NCBI GenBank assembly: GCA_005502805.1
Contig: SCMY01000001.1
Coordinates: 372,001-436,000 of the forward strand
Length of the DNA stretch: 64,000 nt
Reading direction: 5' to 3'
DNA from: Rhizobiales bacterium 2SD
GTDB lineage: Bacteria > Pseudomonadota > Alphaproteobacteria > Rhizobiales > Beijerinckiaceae
The position numbers and the translations under genes were made by a program. The notes below the pieces were generated by a model. That model saw only the letters and a program-made list of their open reading frames with translations, searched no databases and was not told where the DNA came from. The number at the start of each line of letters is the position of its first letter. Within the stretch, counting starts at the first letter, position 1. Below are positions 1 to 9,588 of the stretch, piece by piece.

Positions 1-67
1 CACGCGCAGCGCCAGCGCTCACGATGAAGAGACCAGCGGCAAGAAGACAGCGCGACAAGCCGCTCAC
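1..67 (-). CDS. Secreted or membrane protein, N-terminus only (cut by window edge)
   Basis: A GTG at 67-65 opens a frame that runs off the left edge with no stop. The 22 visible residues start VSGLSRCLLAAGLFIVSAGA: a short polar stretch, a basic residue, then a hydrophobic core, which is the shape of a signal peptide or first membrane helix. It begins 7 nt after the stop of the caspase-like gene on the same strand, so the two are probably co-transcribed and possibly translationally coupled. Function cannot be told from this fragment. The reading frame and hydrophobicity are seen; export is inferred. Confidence 0.5.
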   Translation of the reverse strand, partial: MSGLSRCLLAAGLFIVSAGAAR

Positions 68-74
68 GTTCGAC

Positions 75-2168
75 CTAATGCTCCTGCTCCAGCGATCGCG
101 CATAGCCATCCAGCGCCCGCACGAAGACGGGGTTGAAGCGGCCATCGATCGCGCCGCTGTAATGATCGGCCTTCTGGGCGGCGCGTTGCAAGGCCCGCAC
201 AGTGTCCGGCTTGAGCTTCTGCTCGGAGACGTCGCTGGCGGAGATCGCCGCGGCACCCGCCTCGCCCTTCGCCAGCGCCTTCATCAGCATCTGCAGCGCG
301 TTCGTGCCGGGGAAGAAGGAGCCGAAGCCGTTGTCGATCAGCGTCGCCATCGAGACCATCGCGATCGGGTCGCCCTTGTCGGCGGCCTGGCGGAACAGGT
401 CGAAGCCCTTCTGCGGATTCTTCGGAAAGCCCGGCCGCCCCTCGAGATAGGCCGGCACCAGCTTGGCGATCGAGAAGGCGTCGCCTGCCTCCGCCGCCTT
501 CTGGTACCACCGCAGCGACGCCGCCTCGTCGCGCGGCCGGCCGCGGCCATATTGCAGCATGCGCCCGACATTGCTCATCGCGATGGCATTGCCGGTGCCG
601 GCGGCTTGCTCATAAAGCGCAAAGGCCTTCTGCAGCTCGACCTTGCTGCCCTGGCCGTTTTCGTAGAGCGCGCCGAGATTGTTCATCGCCGCGGCGCTGC
701 CGGCATCGGCCGCCTTGTCATAGGCTGAGAGCGCCTCCTTGTAGCGCTCGGCTTTGTCATAGGAGCGGCCGAGCTGGTAGGAGAGCCGCCTGATCTGAGG
801 CTGCGACTCCGCCGCCTGCTTGCAGGCCGCAATCGCGGCGCGGGCATCGATCCGCGCGAACTTCACGCCCTTGACGCCCTCGCGCCGATCGGGATCGGCG
901 GGGTCGCCGGCGAGCTCGTCGCAGTCCTGCACGTGCGGATCACGCGAAGCGTCGGTGCGGCCGAGATAGCCCTCGGCCAGGGAGCGATAGGCGCAGACCG
1001 TGCCGCAGCCCTTGAGATAGTCCTCATAGCGGCCAGAGCCGCCGAGCCTGACCCAGTTCTGCTCGTCGGTCGCAGCTTCGCCGCTGCGGCGCTTGTCGAG
1101 CAGCAGCGCCATCGCCGCCTCGCGATAGCCGCAGGTCTCGCCGCAGCGCGCGACATAGGCCTCGAGCGCGCTGCGCTCGCCGGCCGCCTTGGCCCGCTGC
1201 CAGTTGGCCTCGTCCCGCGCCAGCGCGACCGCCCGCGCCACCGCCGGAACCGGCTGCGCCACTGGTAGAGCGATGGAAGCGAGGTCGATCTCCGGCGCCT
1301 GCTCGCGCCCACTGTCGCGCCGCGCCGCGGCCTCGACACTGTCCTTGAGATAGCGCTGCAGGTCGGACCAGGCGAGCGGCCCGGTCTCGGGCGCGCCGGC
1401 CGACCGCGCCAACCCGGCAGCGCCCATCAGGAAGCGGCTGGTGAACAGGCCGAGCTTCTGGGTCTCGTCCCAATTGGCCGGGGTGGCGCCCGAAGTTGCG
1501 ACCAGCTTGACGATGCCGCCGCCGGTCCGCGGCTTGGCCGGCGTGAAGCCCGGGGCGGAAACGGCGAGCAGGCTCTCGCCCTTGCGGCCGGTCTCGCCGG
1601 TGAAGCAGGCATCGATCATCACGATCAATTGCCGCTTCGCCCCGATCTTCTGACGGACCAGCTCCAGGTTGCGGTAGAGCGTCTGCAGGGCGTAGCCGCT
1701 CTCGCTGGCGTTGGGATTGCCGTCCTGCGGCAAGAGGAAGGGCTGGCGGGTGGCAAGATCGGGCACGCCATGGCCGGAATAATAGACGAAGACGTTCGAG
1801 CGGCCCTCGACGGCGCTGCGCCAGAGCTTGCCGCCCTGCGGATTGGCCTCGCTGCCGAACATCTGGGTGAGCTCGCCGAGCGTCGCGTCCTTCAGCAGGA
1901 AGACGTTCTGCTCGCGGAAACCGAGCGTGCCGGTGAGATAGGCCTTGATCGCCTCGGCGTCGTTATGGGCGAAGTCGACCGTGCTGGTCTGCTTGTACGC
2001 CTTGTTGCCGATGACGACCGCGATCGACTCGGCATTGTCGGAGAGGGTGACCGGCGGCGCCTGCGCGATCGAAGGCGAGAGAAGCCCGAGCCAGAGCAGG
2101 GCTGCGATCAGGAACGCCGGCAAGGCCACCTCCAGAATCCGCGCGCCAGCGCTTTGCCGCGCCGGCAC
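75..2168 (-). CDS. Caspase-family (peptidase C14-like) protein with Sel1 repeats
   Basis: 697 aa. An N-terminal hydrophobic segment (about residues 14-35, ending near SIAQA) looks like a signal peptide or anchor. A caspase/metacaspase fold follows: beta-strand IAVVIGNKAY at 49-58, catalytic His133 in YYSGHGVPD and catalytic Cys188 in IDACFTGE. After a linker, Sel1/TPR-like repeats with A..NLG..Y..G patterns occupy about 490-640. The tail has a peptidoglycan-binding-like flavour (DHYSGAIDGRFNP). Proteins of this build are common in Hyphomicrobiales and act outside the cytoplasmic membrane, but substrates are unknown. The GTG start lacks a clear ribosome site, so the true start could be a few codons further in. 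It is followed at once by another exported gene. Confidence 0.85.
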   Translation of the reverse strand: MPARQSAGARILEVALPAFLIAALLWLGLLSPSIAQAPPVTLSDNAESIAVVIGNKAYKQTSTVDFAHNDAEAIKAYLTGTLGFREQNVFLLKDATLGELTQMFGSEANPQGGKLWRSAVEGRSNVFVYYSGHGVPDLATRQPFLLPQDGNPNASESGYALQTLYRNLELVRQKIGAKRQLIVMIDACFTGETGRKGESLLAVSAPGFTPAKPRTGGGIVKLVATSGATPANWDETQKLGLFTSRFLMGAAGLARSAGAPETGPLAWSDLQRYLKDSVEAAARRDSGREQAPEIDLASIALPVAQPVPAVARAVALARDEANWQRAKAAGERSALEAYVARCGETCGYREAAMALLLDKRRSGEAATDEQNWVRLGGSGRYEDYLKGCGTVCAYRSLAEGYLGRTDASRDPHVQDCDELAGDPADPDRREGVKGVKFARIDARAAIAACKQAAESQPQIRRLSYQLGRSYDKAERYKEALSAYDKAADAGSAAAMNNLGALYENGQGSKVELQKAFALYEQAAGTGNAIAMSNVGRMLQYGRGRPRDEAASLRWYQKAAEAGDAFSIAKLVPAYLEGRPGFPKNPQKGFDLFRQAADKGDPIAMVSMATLIDNGFGSFFPGTNALQMLMKALAKGEAGAAAISASDVSEQKLKPDTVRALQRAAQKADHYSGAIDGRFNPVFVRALDGYARSLEQEH

Positions 2169-2231
2169 GTCGATTTGTCGATGCGGCTTTTGTCCGGACG
2201 ATCCGTGGCGAAGATGTGACGCTAGGGACTC

Positions 2232-3122
2232 TCAGCCGCCAGCTGCTGCGCTGCGCCCATCGGTCGTCGCGAGCCAGATCCCGATCCCGACGACCACGAT
2301 CCCGACCGCAAGGTTCCAGCCGATCGGCTCGTTCAGCACGGCAGCGGCCACCAGCGAGGCAGTGACCGGGTTCACGGTAACGGTGACCGCAACGCTGGTC
2401 GGCGATGCCTTCCCCAAGGCGAAGGCCCAGAGATAGAAGGTCAGCGCCGCGCCGATCACGCCGAGATAGAGCGCCGCCGACCATTGCGGCACAGCGAATA
2501 GCGCGACCGCATCGAAGCTGCCGCGCAGCGCCGAGATCAGGACCAGCGCCGCCGCGCCGACCGCCATGGCGACCGTGGTGAACGGGATCGGCCCGCAGCG
2601 GCGGATCACCGGCTTCGACCAGATGCCATAAAGCGCCATGCACAGCGCCGCCGCGATCATCAGGAGATCGCCACGCCAGGCTTGCGGCGGCGCATGGCCG
2701 AGGCCGGCGAGCAACGCGAAGCCGACGCCCGCCATGGCGACCAGCACGCCGATGGTCTTTCGCACAGTCAATCGCTCGCGCCCGAGCACCGCGCCGACGA
2801 CCAGCGACAAAAGCGGCAGGGTCGAGAGCGCCAGCGCTCCACGCGCGCTGCTCGTATAGATCAGCGAGGCGTTGAACAGGATCGGAAAGATCGCAAAGAA
2901 GAGCAGCCCGAGCCCGGCGGTCTGGAGCCAGTCGCCGCGCTCAGGCCAGCGCCGGTCGCCGAGCAGGGCGACCGGAGCGAGCAACAGGCAGCCGATGCCG
3001 AAGCGGAAGGAACCGATCGCGAGGGGATCGAGATGGCCGACGAGATAGCGGGTCGCGGCGATGGAGGTTCCTCCAAGCGCGCTCGACGCCGCCGCGGCCA
3101 CCACACCCCAGAGCTCGCTCAT
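2232..3122 (-). CDS. EamA/DMT-family transporter
   Basis: 296 aa, almost entirely hydrophobic, with about ten predicted membrane helices arranged as two five-helix EamA halves. The first half begins VVAAAASSALGGTS and the second begins around GDLLMIAAALCMALYGIWSK. Members of the drug/metabolite transporter superfamily export amino acids, nucleobases or other small metabolites from the cytoplasm; the substrate cannot be read from the sequence. The gene starts 28 nt after ilvD ends, on the same strand, so the two are likely one transcript. A role in exporting branched-chain metabolites is possible, but that is inference from position only. Confidence 0.85.
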   Translation of the reverse strand: MSELWGVVAAAASSALGGTSIAATRYLVGHLDPLAIGSFRFGIGCLLLAPVALLGDRRWPERGDWLQTAGLGLLFFAIFPILFNASLIYTSSARGALALSTLPLLSLVVGAVLGRERLTVRKTIGVLVAMAGVGFALLAGLGHAPPQAWRGDLLMIAAALCMALYGIWSKPVIRRCGPIPFTTVAMAVGAAALVLISALRGSFDAVALFAVPQWSAALYLGVIGAALTFYLWAFALGKASPTSVAVTVTVNPVTASLVAAAVLNEPIGWNLAVGIVVVGIGIWLATTDGRSAAAGG

Positions 3123-3150
3123 GCCGGGGCCTCCGCTGGCTCAGGTCGGC

Positions 3151-4992
3151 TCAGTCGATCGCGCGCACCGCTCCCTTGGCCGCGCTGGTCGCCAGCGCCG
3201 CATAGGCCTTCAGCGCGGTCGAGACCTTGCGCTTGCGCGGCGCTGCCGGCTTCCAGCCATCCTTGCCCTTGGCGTCCATCGCGGCGCGCCGGCGCGCCAG
3301 TTCCTCGTCGGAGACCTTGAGGACGATGCTGCGCTTGGGGATGTCGATCTCGATCACGTCGCCGCTCTCAACCAGGCCGATCGCGCCGCCCTCCGCCGCC
3401 TCGGGCGAGACATGGCCGATCGAGAGGCCCGACGAGCCGCCGGAGAAGCGCCCGTCGGTGACCAGCGCGCAGGCCTTTCCGAGCCCCTTCGACTTCAGAT
3501 AGCTGGTCGGATAGAGCATCTCCTGCATGCCAGGCCCGCCGCGCGGCCCCTCATAGCGGATCAGCACGATCTCGCCGGCCTTGACCTTGTTGTTGAGGAT
3601 ACCCTCGACCGCCGCGTCCTGGCTCTCGAAGATCACCGCCGTGCCGGAGAAGGTCAGGATCGAGGCATCGACGCCGGCGGTCTTCACGATGCAGCCGTCG
3701 AGCGCGATGTTGCCGTAGAGCACGGCGAGGCCGCCATCCTGCGAATGCGCATGCGCCTTCTCGCGGATGACGCCCTTTTCGCGGTCGAGGTCGAGCTCCT
3801 CATAGCGCCGATCCTGGCTGAACGCGGTCTGCGTCGGCACGCCACCGGGCGCTGCGCTGTAGAAGGAGCGCACCGCCTCGCTCTGCGTCTGCCTGATGTC
3901 CCAGCGCTCCAGCGCCTCGCCCAGCGTCGCGCTGTGCACGGTCGGCAGCGAGGTATCGATCAGGCCGGCGCGGTCGAGCTCGCCGAGGATCGCCATGATG
4001 CCGCCGGCGCGGTGGACGTCCTCCATGTGGACGTTGGCGACGGCCGGCGCGACCTTGCACAGCACCGGCACGTTGCGCGAGAGCCGGTCGATATCGGCCA
4101 TGGTGAAGTCGATCTCGGCCTCATGCGCTGCCGCCAGCAGATGCAGCACCGTATTGGTCGAGCCGCCCATCGAGATGTCGAGCGTCATCGCGTTCTCGAA
4201 CGCCTTGAAGCTCGCGACATTGCGCGGCAGCACACTCTCGTCGTCCTGCTCGTAATAGCGCTTGGCGATGTCGACGATGAGATGGCCGGCCTCGACGAAG
4301 AGGCGCTTGCGATCGGCATGGGTCGCCAGCGTCGAGCCGTTGCCGGGGAGCGCGAGGCCGAGCGCCTCGGTCAGACAGTTCATCGAATTGGCCGTGAACA
4401 TGCCCGAGCAGGAGCCGCAGGTCGGGCAGGCCGAGCGCTCGATCACCTCGACTTCGCTGTCCGAATACTTGCTGTCGGCGGCGGCGACCATGGCATCGAC
4501 CAGGTCGACCTTCTTCAGCACGCCCTCGGCGATGAACTTGCCCGCCTCCATCGGCCCGCCCGAGACGAACACGGTCGGAATGTTCAGGCGCATCGACGCC
4601 ATCAGCATGCCGGGCGTGATCTTGTCGCAATTGGAGATGCAGACCATCGCGTCGGCGCAATGGGCGTTGACCATGTATTCGACGCTGTCGGCGATCAATT
4701 CGCGCGAGGGCAGCGAATAGAGCATGCCGTCATGGCCCATGGCGATGCCGTCATCGACCGCGATGGTGTTGAACTCCTTGGCGACGCCGCCGGCCTTCTC
4801 GATCTCGCGCGCGACGAGCTGGCCGAGATCTTTCAGATGGACATGGCCCGGCACGAACTGGGTGAAGGAGTTGACCACCGCGATGATCGGCTTGCCGAAG
4901 TCCGAGTCCTTCATGCCGGTGGCGCGCCAGAGCCCGCGGGCGCCGGCCATGTTGCGGCCATGGGTGGTGGTGGCGGATCTCAGCCTCGGCAT
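3151..4992 (-). CDS. ilvD: Dihydroxy-acid dehydratase
   Basis: 613 aa, full length for the family. It catalyses the dehydration of 2,3-dihydroxy-isovalerate and -methylvalerate to the 2-oxo acids in valine and isoleucine synthesis, in the cytoplasm, with an Fe-S cluster and Mg. Visible signatures are the start [20 protein letters not shown], the cluster-binding [11 protein letters not shown], the [19 protein letters not shown] stretch and the C-terminal [20 protein letters not shown]. The ATG start lies 135 nt from a divergent LysR gene, with a palindrome between them. The EamA transporter follows on the same strand. Confidence 0.97.
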   Translation of the reverse strand: MPRLRSATTTHGRNMAGARGLWRATGMKDSDFGKPIIAVVNSFTQFVPGHVHLKDLGQLVAREIEKAGGVAKEFNTIAVDDGIAMGHDGMLYSLPSRELIADSVEYMVNAHCADAMVCISNCDKITPGMLMASMRLNIPTVFVSGGPMEAGKFIAEGVLKKVDLVDAMVAAADSKYSDSEVEVIERSACPTCGSCSGMFTANSMNCLTEALGLALPGNGSTLATHADRKRLFVEAGHLIVDIAKRYYEQDDESVLPRNVASFKAFENAMTLDISMGGSTNTVLHLLAAAHEAEIDFTMADIDRLSRNVPVLCKVAPAVANVHMEDVHRAGGIMAILGELDRAGLIDTSLPTVHSATLGEALERWDIRQTQSEAVRSFYSAAPGGVPTQTAFSQDRRYEELDLDREKGVIREKAHAHSQDGGLAVLYGNIALDGCIVKTAGVDASILTFSGTAVIFESQDAAVEGILNNKVKAGEIVLIRYEGPRGGPGMQEMLYPTSYLKSKGLGKACALVTDGRFSGGSSGLSIGHVSPEAAEGGAIGLVESGDVIEIDIPKRSIVLKVSDEELARRRAAMDAKGKDGWKPAAPRKRKVSTALKAYAALATSAAKGAVRAID

Positions 4993-5063
4993 GCTTGACC
5001 TCGTTGACGCTACATCCGAACAGAAGGGCTCGCCCTATAGCTAGCGGCGGCGTCCGGCCAGCC

Positions 5064-5084
5064 AAAATTGAATTATTCGATTTT
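5064..5084. promoter_or_regulatory. Candidate LysR operator between ilvD and lysR
   Basis: A 21-bp near-perfect palindrome: AAAATTGAA (5064-5072), TTA, then TTCGATTTT (5076-5084), with a single mismatch between the 9-nt arms. It is A/T-rich in very GC-rich surroundings. It sits 44 nt before the LysR-family ATG and 71 nt before the ilvD ATG, where LysR proteins usually bind divergent promoters. The T-N11-A core expected of the family can be laid on it. That it is the binding site is inferred. Confidence 0.55.
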
Positions 5085-5127
5085 GACCATCGGCGCCGTC
5101 CATGCTGCGGGCGCGAAAGGCCCTGCG

Positions 5128-5988
5128 ATGCTGCGCAATATCGACATCGACCTGCTGCGGTCCTTCGTCACCATCGCGGAGCTGCGTTCGTTCACCCGCG
5201 CCGCAGCAGCGCTCAACCGCACGCAGTCGACGATCTCGACGCAGGTGCGCAAGCTCGAGGAGATCGCTGGCCAGACCCTGCTGCAGCGTTCGCCGCAAGA
5301 GGTGCTGCTGACCCGTGCCGGCGAGGATTTCCTGTCCTATGCCCGCCGCATCGTCGCGCTCCATGACGAGGCGCTCGACGTGGTCAGGGCGCGAAACGTC
5401 TCCGGCCGCGTCCGGCTCGCGGTGATGGACGACTACGCCACCATCGTCCTGCCCGAGACGCTCGCCCGTTTCGCCCGCTCGCATCCGGAGGTCGAGCTCG
5501 AGGTCACCACCGGCTTCACCCGCGACCTGATCGCCAGCCTCGGCGAGGCCTTCGACCTCGTGCTGGCGACGCAGAAAGCCGGCGACGGCAGCGGCGAAGT
5601 GCTGCGAGCTGAGCGCACCGCCTGGGCCTGGTCCGACCGCCATGATTTCCCGCCGGCAGGACCGCTGCCGCTGGCGCTGCTCAAGGCGCCGAACATGTAT
5701 CGCGAATGGGCGCTCGCCGCCTTGAACGAGGCCGGCCGGCCCTGGCGCATCCTGTTCTCCTCCTCCAGCATCGGTGCGGTCGAGGCGGTCGCGGCAGCCG
5801 GTGCCGCGCTGACCGTGGTCAAGGCCGGCACGGCGCGCGAGGGTTTGCGCCTGCTGGGGGCGGCCGATGGCCTCCCCCAGTTACCGGCCTCCGAGATCGC
5901 GCTGCATCTTGCGCCAGGCAGGTCAACACCTGCATTGCGAGCATTGGTGAGCTTCCTCACGGACACGTTGAAGACCGTGGATAGCTGA
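5128..5988 (+). CDS. LysR-family transcriptional regulator
   Basis: 286 aa from the ATG at 5128. This start was chosen because the protein then opens MLRNIDIDLLRSFVTIAELR, the standard first helix of LysR proteins; earlier in-frame codons fall in the operator-like palindrome. The winged HTH covers about residues 4-63 (SFTRAAAALNRTQSTISTQV). The effector domain follows with the usual FARSHPEVELEVTTG strand. LysR regulators commonly control the divergent neighbour, here ilvD-EamA, but the protein may instead act elsewhere. No terminator was recognised after it. Confidence 0.9.
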   Translation: MLRNIDIDLLRSFVTIAELRSFTRAAAALNRTQSTISTQVRKLEEIAGQTLLQRSPQEVLLTRAGEDFLSYARRIVALHDEALDVVRARNVSGRVRLAVMDDYATIVLPETLARFARSHPEVELEVTTGFTRDLIASLGEAFDLVLATQKAGDGSGEVLRAERTAWAWSDRHDFPPAGPLPLALLKAPNMYREWALAALNEAGRPWRILFSSSSIGAVEAVAAAGAALTVVKAGTAREGLRLLGAADGLPQLPASEIALHLAPGRSTPALRALVSFLTDTLKTVDS

Positions 5989-6440
5989 AGGCGCCCTTGG
6001 TTGGGCTAATCCCCCATTTCCCAGCGGTCACATCGGCAAAGAATGGAGTATATAGCAGGTTGTATGTATCATATTAAGCCCGCAAAAGATGCATAGTACC
6101 GTTCGGGTAACCGTCCTATCTGCCTCAGCGGATCAACCAGACAACAGCAGGCATTGACTCAAAACAAATTTTACCAATCTAACCCGAAATTTCAGTAAAA
6201 ATTTACTATCACGACGCACCGTCTGCTTAGAAAATGAGCACTCGGTTTCAGCAAGCACCTCGCCCCGACAGTACAGAACGACCCGGCGGTCGCGCCCCTT
6301 TCGTATTGAACAACGCACCGTCCCCGAGAGGCGGGCAACGTTCTGGATTCGCGCAAGGTCGTCGCGCCATTCGATCCGAATTCGCCCTCGTCATCGCCCA
6401 TACGAGTTCTCCCCAACCCCGCGTAATCTAGGACCACGCC
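5989..6440. other. Intergenic region, A/T-richer, probable promoter region of the chemotaxis receptor
   Basis: About 450 nt between the LysR gene and the chemoreceptor. The part from roughly 6040 to 6230 is markedly A/T-rich for this genome, with tracts such as AAAACAAATTTTACC and CAGTAAAAATTTACT. No convincing gene, RNA or repeat was seen; short open frames here have no ribosome site or coding character. The A/T-rich stretch 200-400 nt before the receptor gene is the likely promoter region. Confidence 0.5.
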
Positions 6441-8654
6441 ATGCGCCTGGCTGCCAATCTCACCATCAAGCAGACATTCCTGTGCATTGCGGGCCTCTAC
6501 GGCGCGCTGCTCGCGGCCATTATCGGGGCCTGGTATTTTCAGCAGCAAGCGGTCGATGCCCGCGCCGGCGCCTACCGCCAAGCGCACGCCTCCTATCTGC
6601 TCGCCGACGAATTCCGGCAGAGCTCGGACGACCTGACCCGGCTGGCGCGAACCTTCGCCGCCACCGGCAATGCGCGCTACGAGCAGCAATATCTCGAAGT
6701 CATCGCCATGCGCAGCGGCGAGAAGCCCCGCCCGGCCGAGCCGCACCGGATCTACTGGGACCTTGTCCTCGACAATGCCGTGCGTCCGCGCGGCCCCGGC
6801 CAGACCAAGGCCCTGCTGACCGAGATGAAGGAGGCGGGCTTCACGGACGCCGAGTTCGCCAAGCTCGGTCAGGCCGCCGCCAATTCGGACGGCCTCGTCG
6901 CTCTCGAAACCCGCGCGATGAACGCCGCCAAGGGCCTGTTCGAGGATGCCGGCGGCAAATACACCGTCAAGAAGGAGCGCGATCTCAACCTCGCCCGCGA
7001 GCTGCTGTTTTCAGCCGATTACGATCGGATGAAGGCCGAGATCATGAAGCCGGTCGACGAGTTCTTTGGGCTGGTCCAGGCGCGCACCGGTGCGCTCCTC
7101 GCCGCGACCGGCGCCACGGTCAACCAGATCCAGTGGGTGTTCAACCTGCTGCTCGGCACGCTGGTCGCGCTGATGCTCGCGACCGGCGCCCTGATCGTCT
7201 CACGCGTCATCCGACCGCTCGCCGCGATCAAGACCAGCATCGACGGCCTCTCCAATGGCGAGCTCGAGACGCCGATCCCGCAGACCGGGCGGAATGACGA
7301 GGTCGGCGCCGTCGCCGGTGCTCTGCTCCTGTTCCGCGACAAGCTGGTGCAGATCCGCGCCTTGGAGGCGCAAGAGCGAGCCGAAGCCGCAGCACGAGCG
7401 GCCCGTGCCGAGGCGATGTCGCGCGTCGTCTCCGATGTCGGCGAGGTCGTCGCCGCGGCGGCCGATGGCGACTTCTCGGCCCGGCTGCAGATCGACGATG
7501 CCGACGAGCAGATGCAGAAGCTGGTCGCCGGCATCAACGAGATCAACGCCGTGGTCGACGGTGCCACCACCGAATTCGTCGCCGTGCTGCAGCGCGTCGC
7601 CGAAGGCGACCTGACCCAGGACATCGCCACCCAGTATCGCGGCCGCTTCGGCGAACTGAAGGCAGCGGTCAACGAGACCGTCGAGCGCCTGTCCTCGACC
7701 GTGAAGACGATCCAGCTCACCTCCGCCGATGTCGGGCTCTCGGCCCGCGAGATCGCGACCGGTGCGGACGATCTCTCCAAGCGCACGGAAGAACAGGCTT
7801 CCTCGCTGGAGGAGAGCGCTGCGACCACCGAGGAGCTCGCCGCTTCGGTCAAGGCTTCGGCCCAGGCCTCGCGTCAGGCGGCGACCACCGCTGAGGAGGC
7901 GATGCGGGCGGCCGAGGGCGGCGGCGAGATCGCCGGCAAGGCTGTCGCGGCCATGGCCCGGATCGAGGAGGCCTCGAAGAAGATCTCCGACATCACCCGC
8001 GTGATCGACGACATCGCGTTCCAGACCAATCTCTTGGCCCTCAATGCGGCAGTGGAAGCCGCGCGCGCCGGCGATGCCGGCAAGGGCTTTGCCGTCGTCG
8101 CCTCCGAGGTGCGCACACTGGCACAGCGCTCGGGCGAAGCGGCCAAGGACATCTCGACGCTGATCTCCTCCTCGAACGTCGAGGTCGGCGAGGGCGTCAA
8201 ACTGGTCCGCCAAGCCGGCGATGCCCTGACCCAGATCCTCGCCGCATCGCAGAAAGTCGCCTCGACCATCGGCGACATCTCCTCGGCCGCTGCCGAGCAG
8301 GCCAATGGCATCGAGGAGATGAGCCAGACCGTCGCCCATATGGACGAGATGACCCAGCAGAACGCGGCCTTGTCCGAACAGAGCGCCGCCAGCGCGAATG
8401 CGCTCAACCAGCGCATCAGCCAGCTCAACGGCCTCGTCGCCGCGTTCAAAACCGGCGGCGACGGCGCGGCCACCCGCGGGGTCATGCCCCATGCCGCGCC
8501 GGCCCGCTCCGCGGCCACGCCGGCTGCCAGCCGCAAGCCTGCAGCAGTCGAGCCGCAGCGCCTTCAGGCCCTCGCAGCCACCGCCTTCAGCCCCGCCCCG
8601 CGCAAGGTCGCCAATGCCGGCCCGCGCGGCGACAGCGGCTGGGAGGAGTTCTGA
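6441..8654 (+). CDS. Methyl-accepting chemotaxis protein
   Basis: 737 aa transmembrane chemoreceptor. Membrane helix 1 is at about 12-33 ([19 protein letters not shown]). A periplasmic sensing region of about 190 residues follows, then helix 2 at about 232-255. A HAMP domain starts at [14 protein letters not shown], a second HAMP-like unit lies around 330-400, and the long coiled-coil signalling domain has the hairpin tip [20 protein letters not shown]. The last residues, GWEEF, fit the xWxxF tether by which CheR/CheB dock. Methylation helices flank the tip. The ligand is unknown. The gene appears to stand alone, with no che genes in the window. Confidence 0.95.
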   Translation: MRLAANLTIKQTFLCIAGLYGALLAAIIGAWYFQQQAVDARAGAYRQAHASYLLADEFRQSSDDLTRLARTFAATGNARYEQQYLEVIAMRSGEKPRPAEPHRIYWDLVLDNAVRPRGPGQTKALLTEMKEAGFTDAEFAKLGQAAANSDGLVALETRAMNAAKGLFEDAGGKYTVKKERDLNLARELLFSADYDRMKAEIMKPVDEFFGLVQARTGALLAATGATVNQIQWVFNLLLGTLVALMLATGALIVSRVIRPLAAIKTSIDGLSNGELETPIPQTGRNDEVGAVAGALLLFRDKLVQIRALEAQERAEAAARAARAEAMSRVVSDVGEVVAAAADGDFSARLQIDDADEQMQKLVAGINEINAVVDGATTEFVAVLQRVAEGDLTQDIATQYRGRFGELKAAVNETVERLSSTVKTIQLTSADVGLSAREIATGADDLSKRTEEQASSLEESAATTEELAASVKASAQASRQAATTAEEAMRAAEGGGEIAGKAVAAMARIEEASKKISDITRVIDDIAFQTNLLALNAAVEAARAGDAGKGFAVVASEVRTLAQRSGEAAKDISTLISSSNVEVGEGVKLVRQAGDALTQILAASQKVASTIGDISSAAAEQANGIEEMSQTVAHMDEMTQQNAALSEQSAASANALNQRISQLNGLVAAFKTGGDGAATRGVMPHAAPARSAATPAASRKPAAVEPQRLQALAATAFSPAPRKVANAGPRGDSGWEEF

Positions 8655-8661
8655 CCAGAGC

Positions 8662-8689
8662 CGCCGGCCGCTCTTTGGGGCGGCCGGCG
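8662..8689. terminator. GC-rich hairpin after the chemoreceptor gene
   Basis: CGCCGGCCGC (8662-8671), an 8-nt loop, then GCGGCCGGCG (8680-8689): a perfect 10-bp stem 8 nt after the stop codon. There is no T-tract behind it, so it may be a transcript-end stabiliser or a weak terminator rather than a strict Rho-independent one. Confidence 0.5.
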
Positions 8690-8720
8690 AACTTGCGAAG
8701 GCCGCGCGGCCCCAGGCAGA

Positions 8721-9551
8721 ATGAGCATCCCTTCAGCGACCGAGCTTGCCCGAGTGACCGCGATCGACCAACGGGATGCCCTGCTCCGGCTCGGCACCCA
8801 CCAGCTCTTCACGCGAAGCTGGACACCGTCCGCTCCCGAAGCCAGCCGGCGGGCGCCGATCCTGCTCTTTCATGACTCGCTCGGTTGCGTCGAACTCTGG
8901 CGCAGCTTCCCGAAGCGGCTCGCGGCGGCGACCGGCCGGCGCGTCGTCGCCTATGACCGCCTCGGCTTCGGCCGCTCCGATCCGCATCCCGGAAAACTCG
9001 GCATCGGCTTCGTCGCCGATGAGGCGGACAGCACCGTCCCGCAGCTCTGCGACGGGCTCGGCATCGGCGATTTCGTCGCCTGCGGCCACAGCGTCGGCGG
9101 CGGCATGGCGATCGAGGCGGCGGCGCGCTGGCCGGAGCGTTGCCGGGCCCTCGTCACCATCGCCGCCCAGACCTTCATCGAGGACAGGACGCTCGCCGGC
9201 ATCAGAGTGGCGCAGCGCGATTTCCAGGACCCTGACAACCTCGCCCGGCTGGCGCGCTATCACGGCGACAGGACGCCCTGGGTGCTCGACGCCTGGATCG
9301 GGACCTGGCTCTCGCCTGCCTTCGCGGATTGGAAACTCGACCAGCCCTTGGCCGGAGTGCGCTGCCCAGTCCTCGCCGTCCATGGCGAGCTCGACGAATA
9401 TGGCTCGACCCGCCATCCGCAGCGTATCGCCGAAGGACGTGGCGAGGCACTGATCCTGCCGGGGATCGGCCATGTCCCGCATCGCGAGGCGGAGGGCGCG
9501 CTGGTCACGGCGATCGCGGGTTTTCTGGCGGTAGCTCCCGCGGAGGGTTAG
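8721..9551 (+). CDS. Alpha/beta hydrolase
   Basis: 276 aa cytoplasmic alpha/beta-hydrolase fold protein. The nucleophile is Ser124 in CGHSVGGGMA (G-x-S-x-G). The oxyanion strand is PILLFHDSLGC near 46-56. The acid is likely Asp in VHGELDEYGS, and the base is His in PGIGHVPHRE near the end. Between strand and nucleophile it has the usual YDRLGFGRSD turn. Substrates of such proteins range from esters to haloalkanes and epoxides, and nothing here narrows it. No signal peptide. It stands alone, 66 nt downstream of the chemoreceptor. Confidence 0.88.
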   Translation: MSIPSATELARVTAIDQRDALLRLGTHQLFTRSWTPSAPEASRRAPILLFHDSLGCVELWRSFPKRLAAATGRRVVAYDRLGFGRSDPHPGKLGIGFVADEADSTVPQLCDGLGIGDFVACGHSVGGGMAIEAAARWPERCRALVTIAAQTFIEDRTLAGIRVAQRDFQDPDNLARLARYHGDRTPWVLDAWIGTWLSPAFADWKLDQPLAGVRCPVLAVHGELDEYGSTRHPQRIAEGRGEALILPGIGHVPHREAEGALVTAIAGFLAVAPAEG

Positions 9552-9565
9552 CCGCGACGCAGAAC

Positions 9566-9586
9566 CCCTCTCCTTCCAGGAGAGGG
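9566..9586. repeat. CCCTCTCCT...AGGAGAGGG hairpin, terminator or dispersed palindrome
   Basis: CCCTCTCCT (9566-9574), loop TCC, AGGAGAGGG (9578-9586), 14 nt after the hydrolase stop. Short palindromes of this wording are widely dispersed between genes in proteobacteria and often act at transcript ends. A short T-pair follows but there is no real T-tract. Confidence 0.5.
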
Positions 9587-9588
9587 TT

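Noticed and set aside
3061..4998. Long open frame on the plus strand opposite ilvD
   Set aside because: Arg/Ala/His-rich and without domain character; the opposite strand encodes an unmistakable IlvD, so this is a GC-bias shadow.
6133..6318. Small minus-strand frame in the A/T-rich gap before the chemoreceptor
   Set aside because: No ribosome site, no recognisable protein pattern, and it lies in a probable promoter region.
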